From contig NZ_NMQV01000010.1 of NCBI RefSeq assembly GCF_002234375.1, positions 1 to 64,000 of the forward strand: 64,000 bases of DNA, read 5' to 3'. This stretch comes from Pseudomonas fluvialis. Its GTDB lineage: Bacteria > Pseudomonadota > Gammaproteobacteria > Pseudomonadales > Pseudomonadaceae. This document shows, one piece after another, positions 10,520 to 24,457 of the stretch. Numbering within the stretch: the first letter of the stretch is position 1; each line of letters starts with the position of its first letter. Under the pieces are notes generated by a model. It had not been told where the DNA came from, ran no database searches, and worked only from the letters and a program-made list of their open reading frames with translations. The translations under genes and the position numbers were made by a program.

Positions 10520-12397
10520 ATGCAGATCGAGCTTCTGGAAATCCACGATCACCTGAGCCGTCATCCACCCTTCGATACGTTGCCCGAGTCGGCTCTGCAG
10601 CAGCTCGCCCAACAGGCCCAGGTCAGCTACCACAAGGCCGGCAGCCCGCTGCTGGAACTCGGTCAGCCGCTCAACGAGCTGTATTACATCCGCAGTGGCG
10701 CCGTGGAAACCTACAAGCGCAACGGTGACCTGCATAACCGCCTGGGCGAAGGCGATGTGTTCGGCCAGGCCGCCCTGCTGGGCCGCCACAAGGTACGCTT
10801 TGCCGCCCGCGCCATTGAGGACTGCCTGCTGTACTGCCTGCCCGGCGCGCTAATCGAAGCGCTTTGCGAGGAGCACGACAGCCTCGCCGAGTTCCTCGAA
10901 GCCGAAGGCCAGTCACGTCTTAAGTCCGCCGTAGAAAACCAGGGCCAGGCCAGCCAGCTGATGCAGATTCGCCTGCGCAAGCTGCTTAGTCGCGAGCCGG
11001 TCAGCGTGGCCCCGGATTGCCCGGTACAAGAGGCTGCGCAGGTAATGGTCGAGCACAGCGTATCCTCGCTGCTGGTTGTACAGGAGCAGGCCAACCAGCC
11101 CCCCGCCATGCTGGGCATTCTTACCGATCGCGATTTCCGCAGCCGGGTGCTGGCCGCCGGTTTGCCGCCCAGTACGCCAGTCAGCGCGGTGATGAGCGCT
11201 GAACCGATCAGCCTGCAAGCCGACGCCTCAGTGTTCGACGGCATGCTGTGCATGTTGCGCCACAACATCCATCACCTGCCGGTCATGCAACGCCAGCAAC
11301 CACTGGGCGTGATCAACCTGGCCGATATCCTGCGCTACGAATCACGGAGCAGCCTGTACCTGGTCAACAACATCTTCAACCTGCAGTCCGTGGAAGAGCT
11401 GCAGCGCCTGGTACCCGACCTGCAGGCCACCTTCCTGCGCATGGTCAATGACCAGGCTACCGCACAGATGATCGGCCAGGCCATGAGCAGCATTGGCCGG
11501 GCCTTTTGCCAGCGCCTGCTGGAGCTGGCCGAGCAGCGCCTGGGACCGCCTCCGGTGCCCTACTGCTTCATGGTCGCCGGCTCGATGGCCCGTGACGAGC
11601 AACTGCTGGTCACCGATCAGGATAACGCCCTGGTACTCGATGACCGCTTCGACTCGGCCCTGCATGATGAGTACTTTGCCGAACTGGCCCGCCTGGTGTG
11701 CAACGGCCTGGCGGCGTGCGGTTATGCCTATTGCAAGGGCGGCATCATGGCCAGCAATCGCCAGTGGCGACAGCCGCTGCATGTCTGGCAAGGCTATTTT
11801 CGCCAGTGGATCGAACATCCCGAGCCGCGGGCACTGCTCAACAGCTGCATTTTCTTTGATCTGGATGCCGTTTACGGGCAGCACGAACTGGCCGCGCAGC
11901 TCCAGGAACAGCTCGCCGAACAGGCCAGTCGCACCCCGCACTTTCTCGCCAGCATGGCGCGCAACGCCCTCAACCGCACCCCGCCACTGGGCTTCTTCCG
12001 TACCTTCGTGATGGAGAAGGATGGTCGGCAGAAAAACATCATCAACCTCAAGGGCCGCGGCACCGCGCCGCTGACCGACCTGATACGTGTACATGCGCTG
12101 GCCTGTGGCAGCACCGCGCAGAACAGCCTGGCTCGCCTGGAAGCCCTTGCCCAGGCCCAATGGCTGCAACCCCAGGTCCTTGAGCAACTACGCTATGCCT
12201 TTGAGTTTCTCTCGCTGGTGCGGATCCGCCATCAGGCGCGGGCACTGGAAGCCGGCCAGCCACCAGACAACTACATCGAGCCGGAACACATCAGTGCCCA
12301 TGAGCGACATAACCTCAAGGAGGCCTTTCAGGTGATCAGCCATGCGCAGAAATTCCTGCGCTTCCGCTACCCCAGCGTACCCATGCGCGGCCTATGA
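10520..12397 (+). CDS. Cyclic-nucleotide-binding / CBS / DUF294 nucleotidyltransferase protein
   Basis: 625 aa starting MQIELLEIHDHLSRHP, with GAGG about eight bases upstream of the ATG. Domains in order: a cyclic-nucleotide-binding-like domain (about residues 10-120), two CBS repeats (about 155-275, with ILTDRDFRSRV and GVINLADIL), a DUF294 nucleotidyltransferase-like domain (about 330-450, GSMARDEQLLVTDQDNALV, a GS...D.D pattern as in GlnD-type enzymes) and a DUF294 C-terminal helical domain. This architecture is typical of putative signal-transduction proteins. It overlaps the downstream exonuclease gene by four bases, so the pair probably acts together. Confidence 0.88.
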   Translation: MQIELLEIHDHLSRHPPFDTLPESALQQLAQQAQVSYHKAGSPLLELGQPLNELYYIRSGAVETYKRNGDLHNRLGEGDVFGQAALLGRHKVRFAARAIEDCLLYCLPGALIEALCEEHDSLAEFLEAEGQSRLKSAVENQGQASQLMQIRLRKLLSREPVSVAPDCPVQEAAQVMVEHSVSSLLVVQEQANQPPAMLGILTDRDFRSRVLAAGLPPSTPVSAVMSAEPISLQADASVFDGMLCMLRHNIHHLPVMQRQQPLGVINLADILRYESRSSLYLVNNIFNLQSVEELQRLVPDLQATFLRMVNDQATAQMIGQAMSSIGRAFCQRLLELAEQRLGPPPVPYCFMVAGSMARDEQLLVTDQDNALVLDDRFDSALHDEYFAELARLVCNGLAACGYAYCKGGIMASNRQWRQPLHVWQGYFRQWIEHPEPRALLNSCIFFDLDAVYGQHELAAQLQEQLAEQASRTPHFLASMARNALNRTPPLGFFRTFVMEKDGRQKNIINLKGRGTAPLTDLIRVHALACGSTAQNSLARLEALAQAQWLQPQVLEQLRYAFEFLSLVRIRHQARALEAGQPPDNYIEPEHISAHERHNLKEAFQVISHAQKFLRFRYPSVPMRGL

Positions 12398-13107
12398 ACC
12401 TGCATCCCGGCAAGTTGGGCTGGCCGGCCTTCTATGCGTTGCAGGCCCGCACCTGCCGGAATCCGGCCTTGCGCGCCTATTATCAGGCCGGCTGCCCGGC
12501 GGCCGAACTGGCCATCGGCGCAGCGCCGCTGCTGGCTCTCGACGTGGAAACCACCGGGCTGGATGCCCAGCGCGATGCCATCGTCAGCCTCGGCCTGATT
12601 CCCTTCGATCTGCAACGCATCCGCTGCAGCGAGGCACGCTACTGGGTCGTCAATCCGCAACGCGAGCTGCCGGAGCGCTCGGTCACCATCCACCGCATTA
12701 CCCACTCGCAGATCCACCAGGCACCGCCTTTCGCGGCTATCGCCGAAGAGCTGCTGGAGGCTCTGCGGGGTCGCCTGGTGGTTGTCCACTATCGCACCAT
12801 CGAACGCCTGTTCCTGCACAAGGCGGTACGCCAGGCACTGGGCGAGAGCCTGAGCCTGCCGATGATCGATACCATGCAGCTGGAGGCCAGTCTGCAACGC
12901 CGGCAGCACCCGCCAGGCTGGCTTGACCGCCTGTTCGGCCGGCGCCCCGTCTCAGTGCGCCTTGCCGATAGCCGCCGGCGCTACAACCTGCCCGCCTACC
13001 AGGCACACCATGCGCTGAGTGATGCGCTGGCCTGTGCCGAGCTGCTCCAGGCGCAGATCGCCCATCACTACAGCCCGCACACGCCACTGCGCCAACTCTG
13101 GTACTAG
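12394..13107 (+). CDS. DnaQ-like 3'-5' exonuclease
   Basis: DEDD-superfamily exonuclease. The first motif LALDVETTGLD (D and E at about residues 49-51) and a C-terminal HHALSDALACAEL (the HxxxxxD motif) are present. 237 aa is longer than the ~180-aa DnaQ core because of an N-terminal extension. It is not the Pol III epsilon subunit, since dnaQ is normally next to rnhA. It is translationally coupled (ATGA overlap) to the CBS/DUF294 gene, a pairing seen elsewhere in pseudomonads. Its 3' end overlaps the convergent BCCT gene by four bases. Confidence 0.88.
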   Translation: MNLHPGKLGWPAFYALQARTCRNPALRAYYQAGCPAAELAIGAAPLLALDVETTGLDAQRDAIVSLGLIPFDLQRIRCSEARYWVVNPQRELPERSVTIHRITHSQIHQAPPFAAIAEELLEALRGRLVVVHYRTIERLFLHKAVRQALGESLSLPMIDTMQLEASLQRRQHPPGWLDRLFGRRPVSVRLADSRRRYNLPAYQAHHALSDALACAELLQAQIAHHYSPHTPLRQLWY

Positions 13108-14774
13108 CCACGCGGCTCGCTGGCCAGGCCCTTGACGATCGCCACGCAGCCTACCAGCAGCACCAGGGTGAACGGCAGGCCAGTGGACACCGCCATGGCC
13201 TGCAAGGCATTGAGACCGCCTCCCAGCAGCAGGGCAATGGCGATCAGGCCGATCATCAATACCCAGAACACCCGCTGGGCGAGTGGCGCATTGACCTTGC
13301 CACCGGCCGTGATGGTATCGATGACCAAGGCCCCGGAGTCCGCTGAAGTAATGAAGAACACCAGTACCAGGACAATACCCAGCAGGGATGTCAGGGCCTG
13401 CCAGGGTAGTTCGCCGAGCATGACAAACAACTTCAGCTCAAGGGCCGCCTGTTGCACGCCCGGGAAGCCCTCGACCAGCCACTGGTGCAGGGCCGTGCCA
13501 CCAAAGGCACTCATCCACAGCACCGAGACCAGCGTCGGCACCAGCAACACCGCGACCAAGAATTCGCGTACCGTGCGGCCGCGACTGACCCGCGCAATGA
13601 ACATGCCGACAAATGGCGACCAACTGATCCACCAGGCCCAGTAGAACGCCGTCCAACCCTGGCTGAAGTTCAGATCCTCCCGGCCCAGCGGGTTGGCCAG
13701 CGCCGGCAGGTAGTGCAGGTAGGCCAGCAAATTATCGATAAAGCCGCTGGTAATCAGCAGGGTTGGCCCGGCGATGATCACAAACAGCAAGAGCAACACT
13801 GCCAGCCCCATGTTCAGTTGTGACAGGCGCTGTACTCCACGATCCAGGCCGGCTACCACTGACAGCAGGGCGATCCCGGTAATGCTGAGGATCAGCAAGA
13901 CCTTGCTGGTATCGCCCACCCCCCAGCCAAACAGGCGGTCAAGCCCGGCCAGGGCCTGCTCGGCACCAATCCCCAGCGACGTCGCCAGGCCGAACAACGT
14001 GGCAAATACCGCGAGGATATCCAGCAGATGTCCCGGCCAGCCCCAGACCCGCTCACCCAACAGCGGGTAAAAGATCGAGCGGATCGACAACGGCAGGCCC
14101 TTGTTGAAGGAAAACAGCGCCAGAGCCAGGGCCACGATGGCATAAATGGCCCAGGGATGTAGCCCCCAGTGGAAGATGGTTGCCGCCATGCCCAGGCGCA
14201 CGGCTTCTGCAGGATTAGCGGCGGCCGCCCCCAGCGGCGCCCAATCGCCACGCAGGCCATTGTCCTGCAGTTGCGTCCCGCCCAGGGCGGCACTGGCATG
14301 TGACATGGGCTCGGCCACGCCATAGAACATCAGGCCAATGCCCATGCCGGCAGCAAACAGCATGGAAAACCAGCCCAGGTAAGTGTAATCCGGCTGGGCC
14401 TGCACGCCGCCCAGACGCACGCGGCCCAGTGGCGAAATGATCAGCCCCAGGCAGAGCAGCACAAACAGATTGCCAGCACTCAGGAAGAACCAGGCCAGCT
14501 GGCTGGTCAGGGTATCGCGCAGGGCACTGAACAGCGGTGCAACCTGATTCTGCAAGGCCAGGGTAAGCAGCAGAAAGAGCAGGACGCTCAGCGCAGAAAT
14601 GCTGAAAACCTTGCCATGGATATCGAGGGCGATGGAGATACGCCCCTGGATGTTGTCCTGGCCGACTACATAGTCGGTGTCGATCAGATTGGCAGCCCCG
14701 GTCGGGGCGGGAATACCGTCGGCAGTGACGGTGGCGGCGTTGAATGTCGTGTCCGACGTAGGGTGTTGGCCCAT
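13104..14774 (-). CDS. BCCT-family betaine/choline/carnitine transporter
   Basis: 556 aa with about 12 hydrophobic segments. The family signatures AAGMGIGLMFYGVAEPMSH (about residues 140-158), FHWGLHPWAIYAIVALALA (about 200-218) and FYWAWWISWSPFVGMFIARVSRGRT (about 375-400) are clear. These transporters import quaternary amines, usually with sodium or protons, for osmoprotection or catabolism. The first ~55 residues are a hydrophilic extension. The exact substrate is not assigned: no bet or cai genes are adjacent. It occupies the place where glmR-glmS follow glmU in P. aeruginosa. Confidence 0.92.
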   Translation of the reverse strand: MGQHPTSDTTFNAATVTADGIPAPTGAANLIDTDYVVGQDNIQGRISIALDIHGKVFSISALSVLLFLLLTLALQNQVAPLFSALRDTLTSQLAWFFLSAGNLFVLLCLGLIISPLGRVRLGGVQAQPDYTYLGWFSMLFAAGMGIGLMFYGVAEPMSHASAALGGTQLQDNGLRGDWAPLGAAAANPAEAVRLGMAATIFHWGLHPWAIYAIVALALALFSFNKGLPLSIRSIFYPLLGERVWGWPGHLLDILAVFATLFGLATSLGIGAEQALAGLDRLFGWGVGDTSKVLLILSITGIALLSVVAGLDRGVQRLSQLNMGLAVLLLLFVIIAGPTLLITSGFIDNLLAYLHYLPALANPLGREDLNFSQGWTAFYWAWWISWSPFVGMFIARVSRGRTVREFLVAVLLVPTLVSVLWMSAFGGTALHQWLVEGFPGVQQAALELKLFVMLGELPWQALTSLLGIVLVLVFFITSADSGALVIDTITAGGKVNAPLAQRVFWVLMIGLIAIALLLGGGLNALQAMAVSTGLPFTLVLLVGCVAIVKGLASEPRG

Positions 14775-14836
14775 AGGGTTGCTCCTGTAACGTTGGCACG
14801 CGTAAAGCGCACAGCGGGCAGTAGCGCCCGAACGAA

Positions 14837-14859
14837 AGGTCGCCTGATAGCGGCGACCT
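14837..14859 (-). terminator. Hairpin downstream of glmU
   Basis: Stem AGGTCGCC / GGCGACCT with a seven-base loop, followed on the minus strand by a short T-rich stretch (TTTCGTT). It is a plausible glmU terminator, upstream of the BCCT start. Confidence 0.5.
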
Positions 14860-14952
14860 ATTACAGGGTAACAAATGATTGCTTTTTTTTGGGATTGGCG
14901 CGATCAGCTGTGCACCACCCGACACGCAGCCAGGTAGTTCACAGGTGAAGAT

Positions 14953-16314
14953 TCAGCGCTGCTTCTGCGGACGTTTCCAGCTTTCGATGACCCGCTGCCG
15001 GGCACGCGCTACCGCCAGACCTTGCTCGGGCACATCACTGGTCACCACCGAACCGGCTCCGGTGGTTGCACCGTCACCCAGGCTGATCGGCGCGACCAGC
15101 GCGGTATTCGAACCAATGAACACATCCTCGCCCATCACCGTACGGTGCTTGTTGGCGCCATCGTAGTTGCAGGTGATGGTGCCGGCGCCAATGTTGCTAC
15201 GTGCGCCGACCTCGGCATCGCCCAGGTAGCTGAGGTGGCCGGCCTTGGCGCCTGCGCCGAGCACGGCATTCTTCAACTCGACGAAGTTACCGACATGCGC
15301 ACCCGCACCCAGCCGGCTGCCCGGCCGCAAGCGGGCGAACGGCCCGCAGTCGGCGCCCTCACCCAGCTCGGCACCGTCCAGATGACTGTTGGCTTTGACC
15401 TGTGCCCCGCGGCGCAGAATGGAGTCCTTGATCACGCAGTTGGCACCGATCTGTACCCCATCCTCGATAAGCACCTTGCCTTCGAGGATTACGTTGACAT
15501 CGATGAGCACATCGCGCCCGGCCTGCACCTCGCCACGCACATCGAAACGCGCCGGATCGCGCAGCGTCACGCCCTGCGCCATCAACTGGCGCGCCGCACG
15601 CAACTGGTAGTAGCGCTCCAGCTGGGCCAGCTGCAAGCGGTCGTTGGCCCCCAGTACTTCCATTTCCTCGGCCGCGGTTTCCGTGGCCACGCGCAGGCCA
15701 TCGGCAACCGCCATGGCAATCACATCGGTCAGGTAGTACTCGCCCTGGGCATTGCTGTTGGACAGGCGACCCAGCCACTCACCCAGACGCTTGCCCGGTA
15801 CGGCGAGGATGCCAGTATTACCTTCGCGAATCGCCCGCTGCGCCTCGCTGGCGTCCTTGTGCTCGACAATCGCCTGCACCTCACCCGCCGCATCGCGAAT
15901 GATCCGCCCATAGCCGCTCGGATCGGCCAGCTGCACGGTAAGCAGGCCCAGTTGCTGCTCGTTGACCTGCTGCAGCAGCGCCGCGAGGGTTTCCACACGG
16001 GTCAGCGGCACGTCGCCGTAGAGGATCAGCACCTTGTCGGCGTCCACCTGGGGCATCGCCTGGGCCACCGCATGGCCGGTACCGAGCTGCTCGGCCTGCA
16101 GCACGAAATGGATATCCTCGGCCGCCAGGCGCTGGCGTACCTGCTCGGCGCCGTGGCCAATCACCACATGGATCTTGCGCGGTGCCAAAGCGCGCGCCGT
16201 ATCGATGACATGCCCCAGCATGGACTTGCCCGCCACCTCATGCAGTACCTTGGGCAATGCCGAGCGCATGCGGGTACCTTGTCCGGCGGCGAGAATGACG
16301 ATATCCAGCGACAT
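14953..16314 (-). CDS. glmU: Bifunctional GlmU (glucosamine-1-P acetyltransferase / GlcNAc-1-P uridylyltransferase)
   Basis: Makes UDP-GlcNAc for peptidoglycan and lipopolysaccharide. The N-terminal uridylyltransferase domain carries [23 protein letters not shown] (residues about 8-30). The C-terminal left-handed beta-helix acetyltransferase domain (about 250-450) shows hexapeptide repeats and the active-site stretch [14 protein letters not shown] start at [12 protein letters not shown] (16314); the 12-residue upstream extension is not a family feature. The gene follows atpC after a terminator, the standard Pseudomonas order, but glmR and glmS do not follow it here. Confidence 0.97.
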   Translation of the reverse strand: MSLDIVILAAGQGTRMRSALPKVLHEVAGKSMLGHVIDTARALAPRKIHVVIGHGAEQVRQRLAAEDIHFVLQAEQLGTGHAVAQAMPQVDADKVLILYGDVPLTRVETLAALLQQVNEQQLGLLTVQLADPSGYGRIIRDAAGEVQAIVEHKDASEAQRAIREGNTGILAVPGKRLGEWLGRLSNSNAQGEYYLTDVIAMAVADGLRVATETAAEEMEVLGANDRLQLAQLERYYQLRAARQLMAQGVTLRDPARFDVRGEVQAGRDVLIDVNVILEGKVLIEDGVQIGANCVIKDSILRRGAQVKANSHLDGAELGEGADCGPFARLRPGSRLGAGAHVGNFVELKNAVLGAGAKAGHLSYLGDAEVGARSNIGAGTITCNYDGANKHRTVMGEDVFIGSNTALVAPISLGDGATTGAGSVVTSDVPEQGLAVARARQRVIESWKRPQKQR

Positions 16315-16366
16315 CAGGGCTACTCCTAGAATCGGCCCCGGCAAACACACCCGGGCGTAGAAAAAG

Positions 16367-16394
16367 AAAAAGGGTAGCCAAGGCTACCCTTTTA
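16367..16394 (-). terminator. Terminator of the atp operon
   Basis: A 12-base-pair stem (AAAAGGGTAGCC / GGCTACCCTTTT) with a two-base loop lies about 25 bases after the atpC stop on the minus strand. T-rich sequence (from AAAAAGAAAA on the plus strand) follows. Confidence 0.88.
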
Positions 16395-16419
16395 CCGTAT
16401 CGCGCTGAAGAGCCCTGGC

Positions 16420-16848
16420 TTAGCCGTGGCCGAACTTCTTGCGCAGTTGCTGCACGGTACGCAGCTGGGCCGCTGCTTCGGCCAGACGCGCTGCCGCAGA
16501 GCCGTAGTCGAACTCGGCACCCTTCTCGTGCAGAGCCTTTTCCGCGGCCTTGACCGCTTCCTGGGCTGCTGCTTCGTCGAGGTCCTTGGCGCGCGTGGCG
16601 GTATCGGCCAGCACCTTCACCATGTTCGGCTGCACTTCGATGAAGCCGCCGGAGATGTAGAAGATGTCTTCCTCGCCACCCTGCTTGATCACACGCACCG
16701 GACCGGGCTTGAGATCGGTCAGCAGCGGCGCGTGCCCCGGGAGAATACCCAGGTCGCCAAGGTGCCCGTGGGCGATGACCATTTCCACCAGCCCCGAGAA
16801 CAGCTCTTCTTCCGCACTGACGATGTCGCAATGGACTGTCATAGCCAT
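16420..16848 (-). CDS. atpC: ATP synthase epsilon subunit
   Basis: Central-stalk F1 subunit that couples rotation and inhibits hydrolysis. The 142-aa product begins [19 protein letters not shown], the usual beta-sandwich start, and ends in the helical hairpin rich in Ala and Glu. It is the last gene of the atp operon, 78 bases after atpD, and is followed by a strong terminator. Confidence 0.97.
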   Translation of the reverse strand: MAMTVHCDIVSAEEELFSGLVEMVIAHGHLGDLGILPGHAPLLTDLKPGPVRVIKQGGEEDIFYISGGFIEVQPNMVKVLADTATRAKDLDEAAAQEAVKAAEKALHEKGAEFDYGSAAARLAEAAAQLRTVQQLRKKFGHG

Positions 16849-16926
16849 GATTTTGCCTCGGTTATCAGGTCGAACGGCGGGCCAGCCCGCCGTCCGCTCG
16901 AGCGCCCGTTACCGGGCGCACGCCAG

Positions 16927-18333
<1,407 letters not shown>

Positions 18334-19200
18334 TTAAACCGCGGCAGCGCCGCCGACGATTTCCGAAATTTCCTGGGTGATCGCCGCCTGACGGGCCTTG
18401 TTGTAGACCAGTTGCAGGTCGCTGATGAGCTCACCGGCGTTGTCGGTGGCGTTCTTCATCGCGATCATCCGTGCGGCCTGCTCGGCTGCACAGTTCTCTA
18501 CCACGCCCTGATACACCTGGGACTCGATGAAACGAACCAGCAGAGCATCCAGCAGTTGCTGGGCATCCGGCTCGTACAGGTAGTCCCACTTGCCCTTGCG
18601 TGCGTCCGCTTCTTCCTCGTTGGAGGCCAGCGGCAGCAGCTGATCGAGGGTCGGCTTCTGGGTCATGGTGTTGATGAACTTGTTCGACACCAGGTACAGA
18701 CGATCCAAACGTCCTTCGTTGAAGGCATCCAGCATCACCTTGACGCTGCCGATCAGGTCATTGATCGACGGCTCTTCACCGATGTTGCCGACTGCCGCCA
18801 CGACGTTACCGCCGTAGCTACGGAAGAAGCTGGCACCCTTGTTACCGATCACGCACAGGTCGGCTTCAACGCCGCTGTCGTGCCACTCTTTCATGTTCTT
18901 GATCAGGGCTTTGAACAGGTTGATGTTCAAGCCACCGCACAGACCACGATCCGAGGAGACGACGATGTAACCCACGCGCTTGACCGGGCGATCGACCATG
19001 TATGCATGGCGGTATTCCGGGTTGGCATTGGACAGATGACCAATTACCTGACGGATCCGCTCAGCATAGGGGCGGCTGGCAGCCATGCGCTGTTGGGCCT
19101 TGCGCATCTTGCTGACCGCCACTTTTTCCATGGCGCTGGTGATCTTCTGCGTGCTTTTGATGCTCGCAATCTTGCTGCGAATCTCTTTTGCGCCTGCCAT
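18334..19200 (-). CDS. atpG: ATP synthase gamma subunit
   Basis: Rotating central shaft of F1. [28 protein letters not shown] at the N-terminus and the C-terminal [35 protein letters not shown] are the two conserved coiled-coil helices. 288 aa, the usual length. It is positioned between atpA and atpD. Confidence 0.98.
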   Translation of the reverse strand: MAGAKEIRSKIASIKSTQKITSAMEKVAVSKMRKAQQRMAASRPYAERIRQVIGHLSNANPEYRHAYMVDRPVKRVGYIVVSSDRGLCGGLNINLFKALIKNMKEWHDSGVEADLCVIGNKGASFFRSYGGNVVAAVGNIGEEPSINDLIGSVKVMLDAFNEGRLDRLYLVSNKFINTMTQKPTLDQLLPLASNEEEADARKGKWDYLYEPDAQQLLDALLVRFIESQVYQGVVENCAAEQAARMIAMKNATDNAGELISDLQLVYNKARQAAITQEISEIVGGAAAV

Positions 19201-19250
19201 TTGACACCTATCGGGTTAGCAGGCGGGAGCCTTGCGGCTCCCGCTGCGGC

Positions 19251-20795
<1,545 letters not shown>

Positions 20796-20810
20796 GCCAT
20801 GACCCTCAAA

Positions 20811-21347
20811 TCAGGATTTCAACGATTCGGCCAACTGGCTCAGTTTGCCGCGGACCGAACCGTCGACAACCACGTCGCCGGCGCGGATTACCACACCACC
20901 GATCAGCGCAGGATTGACTACCTGCTGGAGGTTGACGGTGCGATCTAGCCGCTTGGAAAGGGCGGCAGCCAAGGTATTCAGTTGCTCGGTGCCGAGCTCA
21001 AAGGCAGTTTCAACCTGCGCTTCAAGGGTTTTCTCGGCGTCAGCCTTGAGCTCTTCATAGAGCTCCCGCACGGTCGGCAGGACATCCAGGCGATCATTCT
21101 CGCCCATGGTCAGGACAAAATTGCGGAAGGCTTCGTCGATGTCGCTGCCAAACAGGCGAACCACGCTCTGTACCTTGCTTTCGCTGGTCAGGCGCGGATC
21201 TTTCAGCAACGCTTCGACTTCCGGAACTTCGACGGCCACAGCCGCCAGGTTGAGCATGGCAGACCAGGCATCAGCCTTGCCTGCAGCCCTGGCAAACTCG
21301 AAAGCGGCTTTCGCGTAAGGCCGAGCAAGCGTCTGGGTATTGATCAT
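20811..21347 (-). CDS. atpH: ATP synthase delta subunit
   Basis: Links the top of F1 to the peripheral stalk. 178 aa, with the N-terminal ARPYAKAAFEFARAAGKADAW helix and the C-terminal signature LIGGVVIRAGDVVVDGSVRGKLSQLAESL. It lies between atpF and atpA. Confidence 0.97.
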   Translation of the reverse strand: MINTQTLARPYAKAAFEFARAAGKADAWSAMLNLAAVAVEVPEVEALLKDPRLTSESKVQSVVRLFGSDIDEAFRNFVLTMGENDRLDVLPTVRELYEELKADAEKTLEAQVETAFELGTEQLNTLAAALSKRLDRTVNLQQVVNPALIGGVVIRAGDVVVDGSVRGKLSQLAESLKS

Positions 21348-21359
21348 CGCTTGCCTCGC

Positions 21360-21830
21360 TTAGAGTTGGGAGGCCAGTTTTTCGACCAGATCGTTATGTA
21401 CCTTGGCGTCCACCTGGGACTCCAGAATCTTCTCGGCACCCAGCACAGCCAGAGCGGCTACCTGGGCACGAAGCTGATCCTTGGCACGATTCACTTCCTG
21501 TTCGATTTCAGCGCGAGCCGCATTGACCAGTCGCTCGCCTTCGGCGCGCGCCTGCTGCTTGGCTTCCTCGACGATTGCGCTGGCGTGCTTGTTCGCCTGC
21601 TCGAGGATTTGAGTAGCCTGCTCCTTGGTCTCACGGAGGGTGTTGGTCACCTTTTCCTGAGCCAGTTTCAGGTCTTGCTGCGCGCGGCCTGCGGCATCCA
21701 GACCCTCAGCAATTTTCTTCTGGCGCTCCTGCATGGCCTTGGTAATGGGCGGCCATACGAACTTCATGCAGAACCAGACGAAAATAGCGAAGGCGAACGT
21801 CTGACCGAACAGCGTCAAGTTAATGTTCAC
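21360..21830 (-). CDS. atpF: ATP synthase subunit b
   Basis: Peripheral-stalk subunit of F0. One N-terminal membrane helix ([23 protein letters not shown], residues about 7-29) is followed by a long charged coiled coil. 156 aa, the typical size. The gene lies between atpE and atpH. Confidence 0.97.
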   Translation of the reverse strand: MNINLTLFGQTFAFAIFVWFCMKFVWPPITKAMQERQKKIAEGLDAAGRAQQDLKLAQEKVTNTLRETKEQATQILEQANKHASAIVEEAKQQARAEGERLVNAARAEIEQEVNRAKDQLRAQVAALAVLGAEKILESQVDAKVHNDLVEKLASQL

Positions 21831-21926
21831 AGCGATTTACCTCGTGCTATCTCGTTCGACGCGGTTGTCAATTTCACGGCGACAGGGCTCGTCGCGAGAC
21901 GAACCCCGTGCATAACCAGAAAATGC

Positions 21927-22169
<243 letters not shown>

Positions 22170-22208
22170 CTAAGGGTTAAGGTTTTTGGTTAAAGCGTTG
22201 CACTGGTT

Positions 22209-23042
<834 letters not shown>

Positions 23043-23441
23043 TCAATGCTTCGGATTTTTATTCAGCAGTAGCAACGCACTGGCTCCCACCGCCAGTACC
23101 ACCAGGTAACCGGCGAATACGGCGAGCGGCTCAAGCGGCCTGACTACCACAAACAGCAACGCAAACAACGCTGCTGCGAGAATCTGTTTTCCCATCTCGC
23201 CAGCCCACAGGGACTGGACGATGGCTTTGGCCGAGCGTGCGCCAAAGTAACGAAAGGCCTTGAACGCAAAGTACACATTGGCCAACCAGGCAATCAGGCC
23301 ACCCAACAGGCCCGAGTATCCGGCTACCCAGCCCCACAGGCCGGCACACAACAATGCCAGTAGAACAGCCGCCAAAGCCTGGCATTGCAACACACGAAAA
23401 ACCGGCAGTCGGTGCAGTGCTGTCTTGTTGCGTATGTTCAC
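23043..23441 (-). CDS. atpI: ATP synthase subunit I
   Basis: Small four-helix membrane protein (132 aa) at the head of the atp operon, thought to aid c-ring assembly or magnesium supply. Hydrophobic segments are at about residues 15-35, 40-60, 80-100 and 105-125. Poor sequence conservation is normal for AtpI; the call rests mainly on position 15 bases upstream of atpB and on topology. Confidence 0.88.
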   Translation of the reverse strand: MNIRNKTALHRLPVFRVLQCQALAAVLLALLCAGLWGWVAGYSGLLGGLIAWLANVYFAFKAFRYFGARSAKAIVQSLWAGEMGKQILAAALFALLFVVVRPLEPLAVFAGYLVVLAVGASALLLLNKNPKH

Positions 23442-23489
23442 CGCAAGATCCTGAACCGCTGCTCAAGCAGAAAAAAATGCGCGCCGAGT

Positions 23490-23511
23490 ATAGGGGTGCC
23501 GGCACCCCTAT
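23490..23511. promoter_or_regulatory. Perfect 22-bp palindrome between parB and atpI
   Basis: ATAGGGGTGCC is followed immediately by its exact reverse complement. It lies between the parB stop and the atpI start on the minus strand, about 50 bases before atpI. It may be a terminator lacking a T-run, or an operator for the atp operon promoter; the sequence alone does not decide. Confidence 0.5.
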
Positions 23512-23578
23512 TCAACCGTTAGGTAGTGATTTCCGACCATCCGCTACATAGGCAGATCATGTGTAAGTGTTTCAGCCG

Positions 23579-24448
23579 TCAGCGAATATGCGCCAACACG
23601 CCCTGTAGCTCATCCAGGCTGCTGTAGCGAATGACCAGTTGTCCCTTGCCTTTGCTGCCATGACGGATCTGCACCGGTGAGCCGAGCTTCTCGGCCAGAC
23701 GCTGTTCCAGGCGGGCAATATCCGGATCAGCCTTCTCCTGCTTGGCGCCGGGTTTGCCGTTCAGCCACTGGCGCACCAGGGCTTCGGTCTGCCGCACGGT
23801 CAGGCCACGTGCCACCACCTGGCGCGCCGCCTCACTCTGCTGTTGCGCCGGCAGCCCCAGCAGGGCACGCGCATGGCCCATCTCCAGATCACCGTGGGCG
23901 AGCAGGGTCTTGATGTCTTCCGGCAGGGCAATCAGGCGCAGCAGGTTGGTAACACTGGTACGTGACTTGCCGACAGCATCGGCCACCTGTTGCTGGGTCA
24001 GTTCGAATTCCTGTTGCAGGCGCTGCAGGGCCACCGCTTCTTCGATCGGATTAAGGTCTTCGCGCTGGATATTCTCGATCAGCGCCATGGCAATCGCCGC
24101 CTCGTCCGGCACTTCACGGACCATCGCTGGAATCGTGTCCAACCCAGCCTGCTGGCTGGCTCGCCAGCGCCGTTCACCGGCGATGATTTCATAGCGGCCC
24201 GCGGCAATCGGTCGCACCACGATCGGCTGCATGACGCCCTGGGCACGGATCGAGTTGGCCAGCTCCTCGAGCATGGCCGGATCCATATCGCGGCGTGGCT
24301 GATATTTGCCGCGCTGGATCAGCTCAAGCGGCAGGTATTGCAGTTCGCGGCTGTCTGCCTGGCTGGCCTGCTGTTCGAGAGCGGCGGGGGTTGTGCCGCC
24401 GAGCAATGCGTCCAGGCCTCGGCCAAGGCCACGTTTCTTGATCGCCAT
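23579..24448 (-). CDS. parB: Chromosome partitioning protein ParB
   Basis: DNA-binding CTPase that spreads from parS sites. A Lys/Arg-rich N-terminus (MAIKKRGLGRGLDALLGG) for ParA contact is followed by the ParB/Srx nuclease-like fold (about residues 35-130, with GERRWRASQQAGL). A helix-turn-helix (about 150-185, ELTQQQVADAVGKSRTSVTNLLRL) and a C-terminal dimerisation domain complete it. 289 aa. It is encoded with parA, and matching parS sites are found in recF in this window. Confidence 0.97.
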   Translation of the reverse strand: MAIKKRGLGRGLDALLGGTTPAALEQQASQADSRELQYLPLELIQRGKYQPRRDMDPAMLEELANSIRAQGVMQPIVVRPIAAGRYEIIAGERRWRASQQAGLDTIPAMVREVPDEAAIAMALIENIQREDLNPIEEAVALQRLQQEFELTQQQVADAVGKSRTSVTNLLRLIALPEDIKTLLAHGDLEMGHARALLGLPAQQQSEAARQVVARGLTVRQTEALVRQWLNGKPGAKQEKADPDIARLEQRLAEKLGSPVQIRHGSKGKGQLVIRYSSLDELQGVLAHIR

Positions 24449-24457
24449 GGAAATTCC

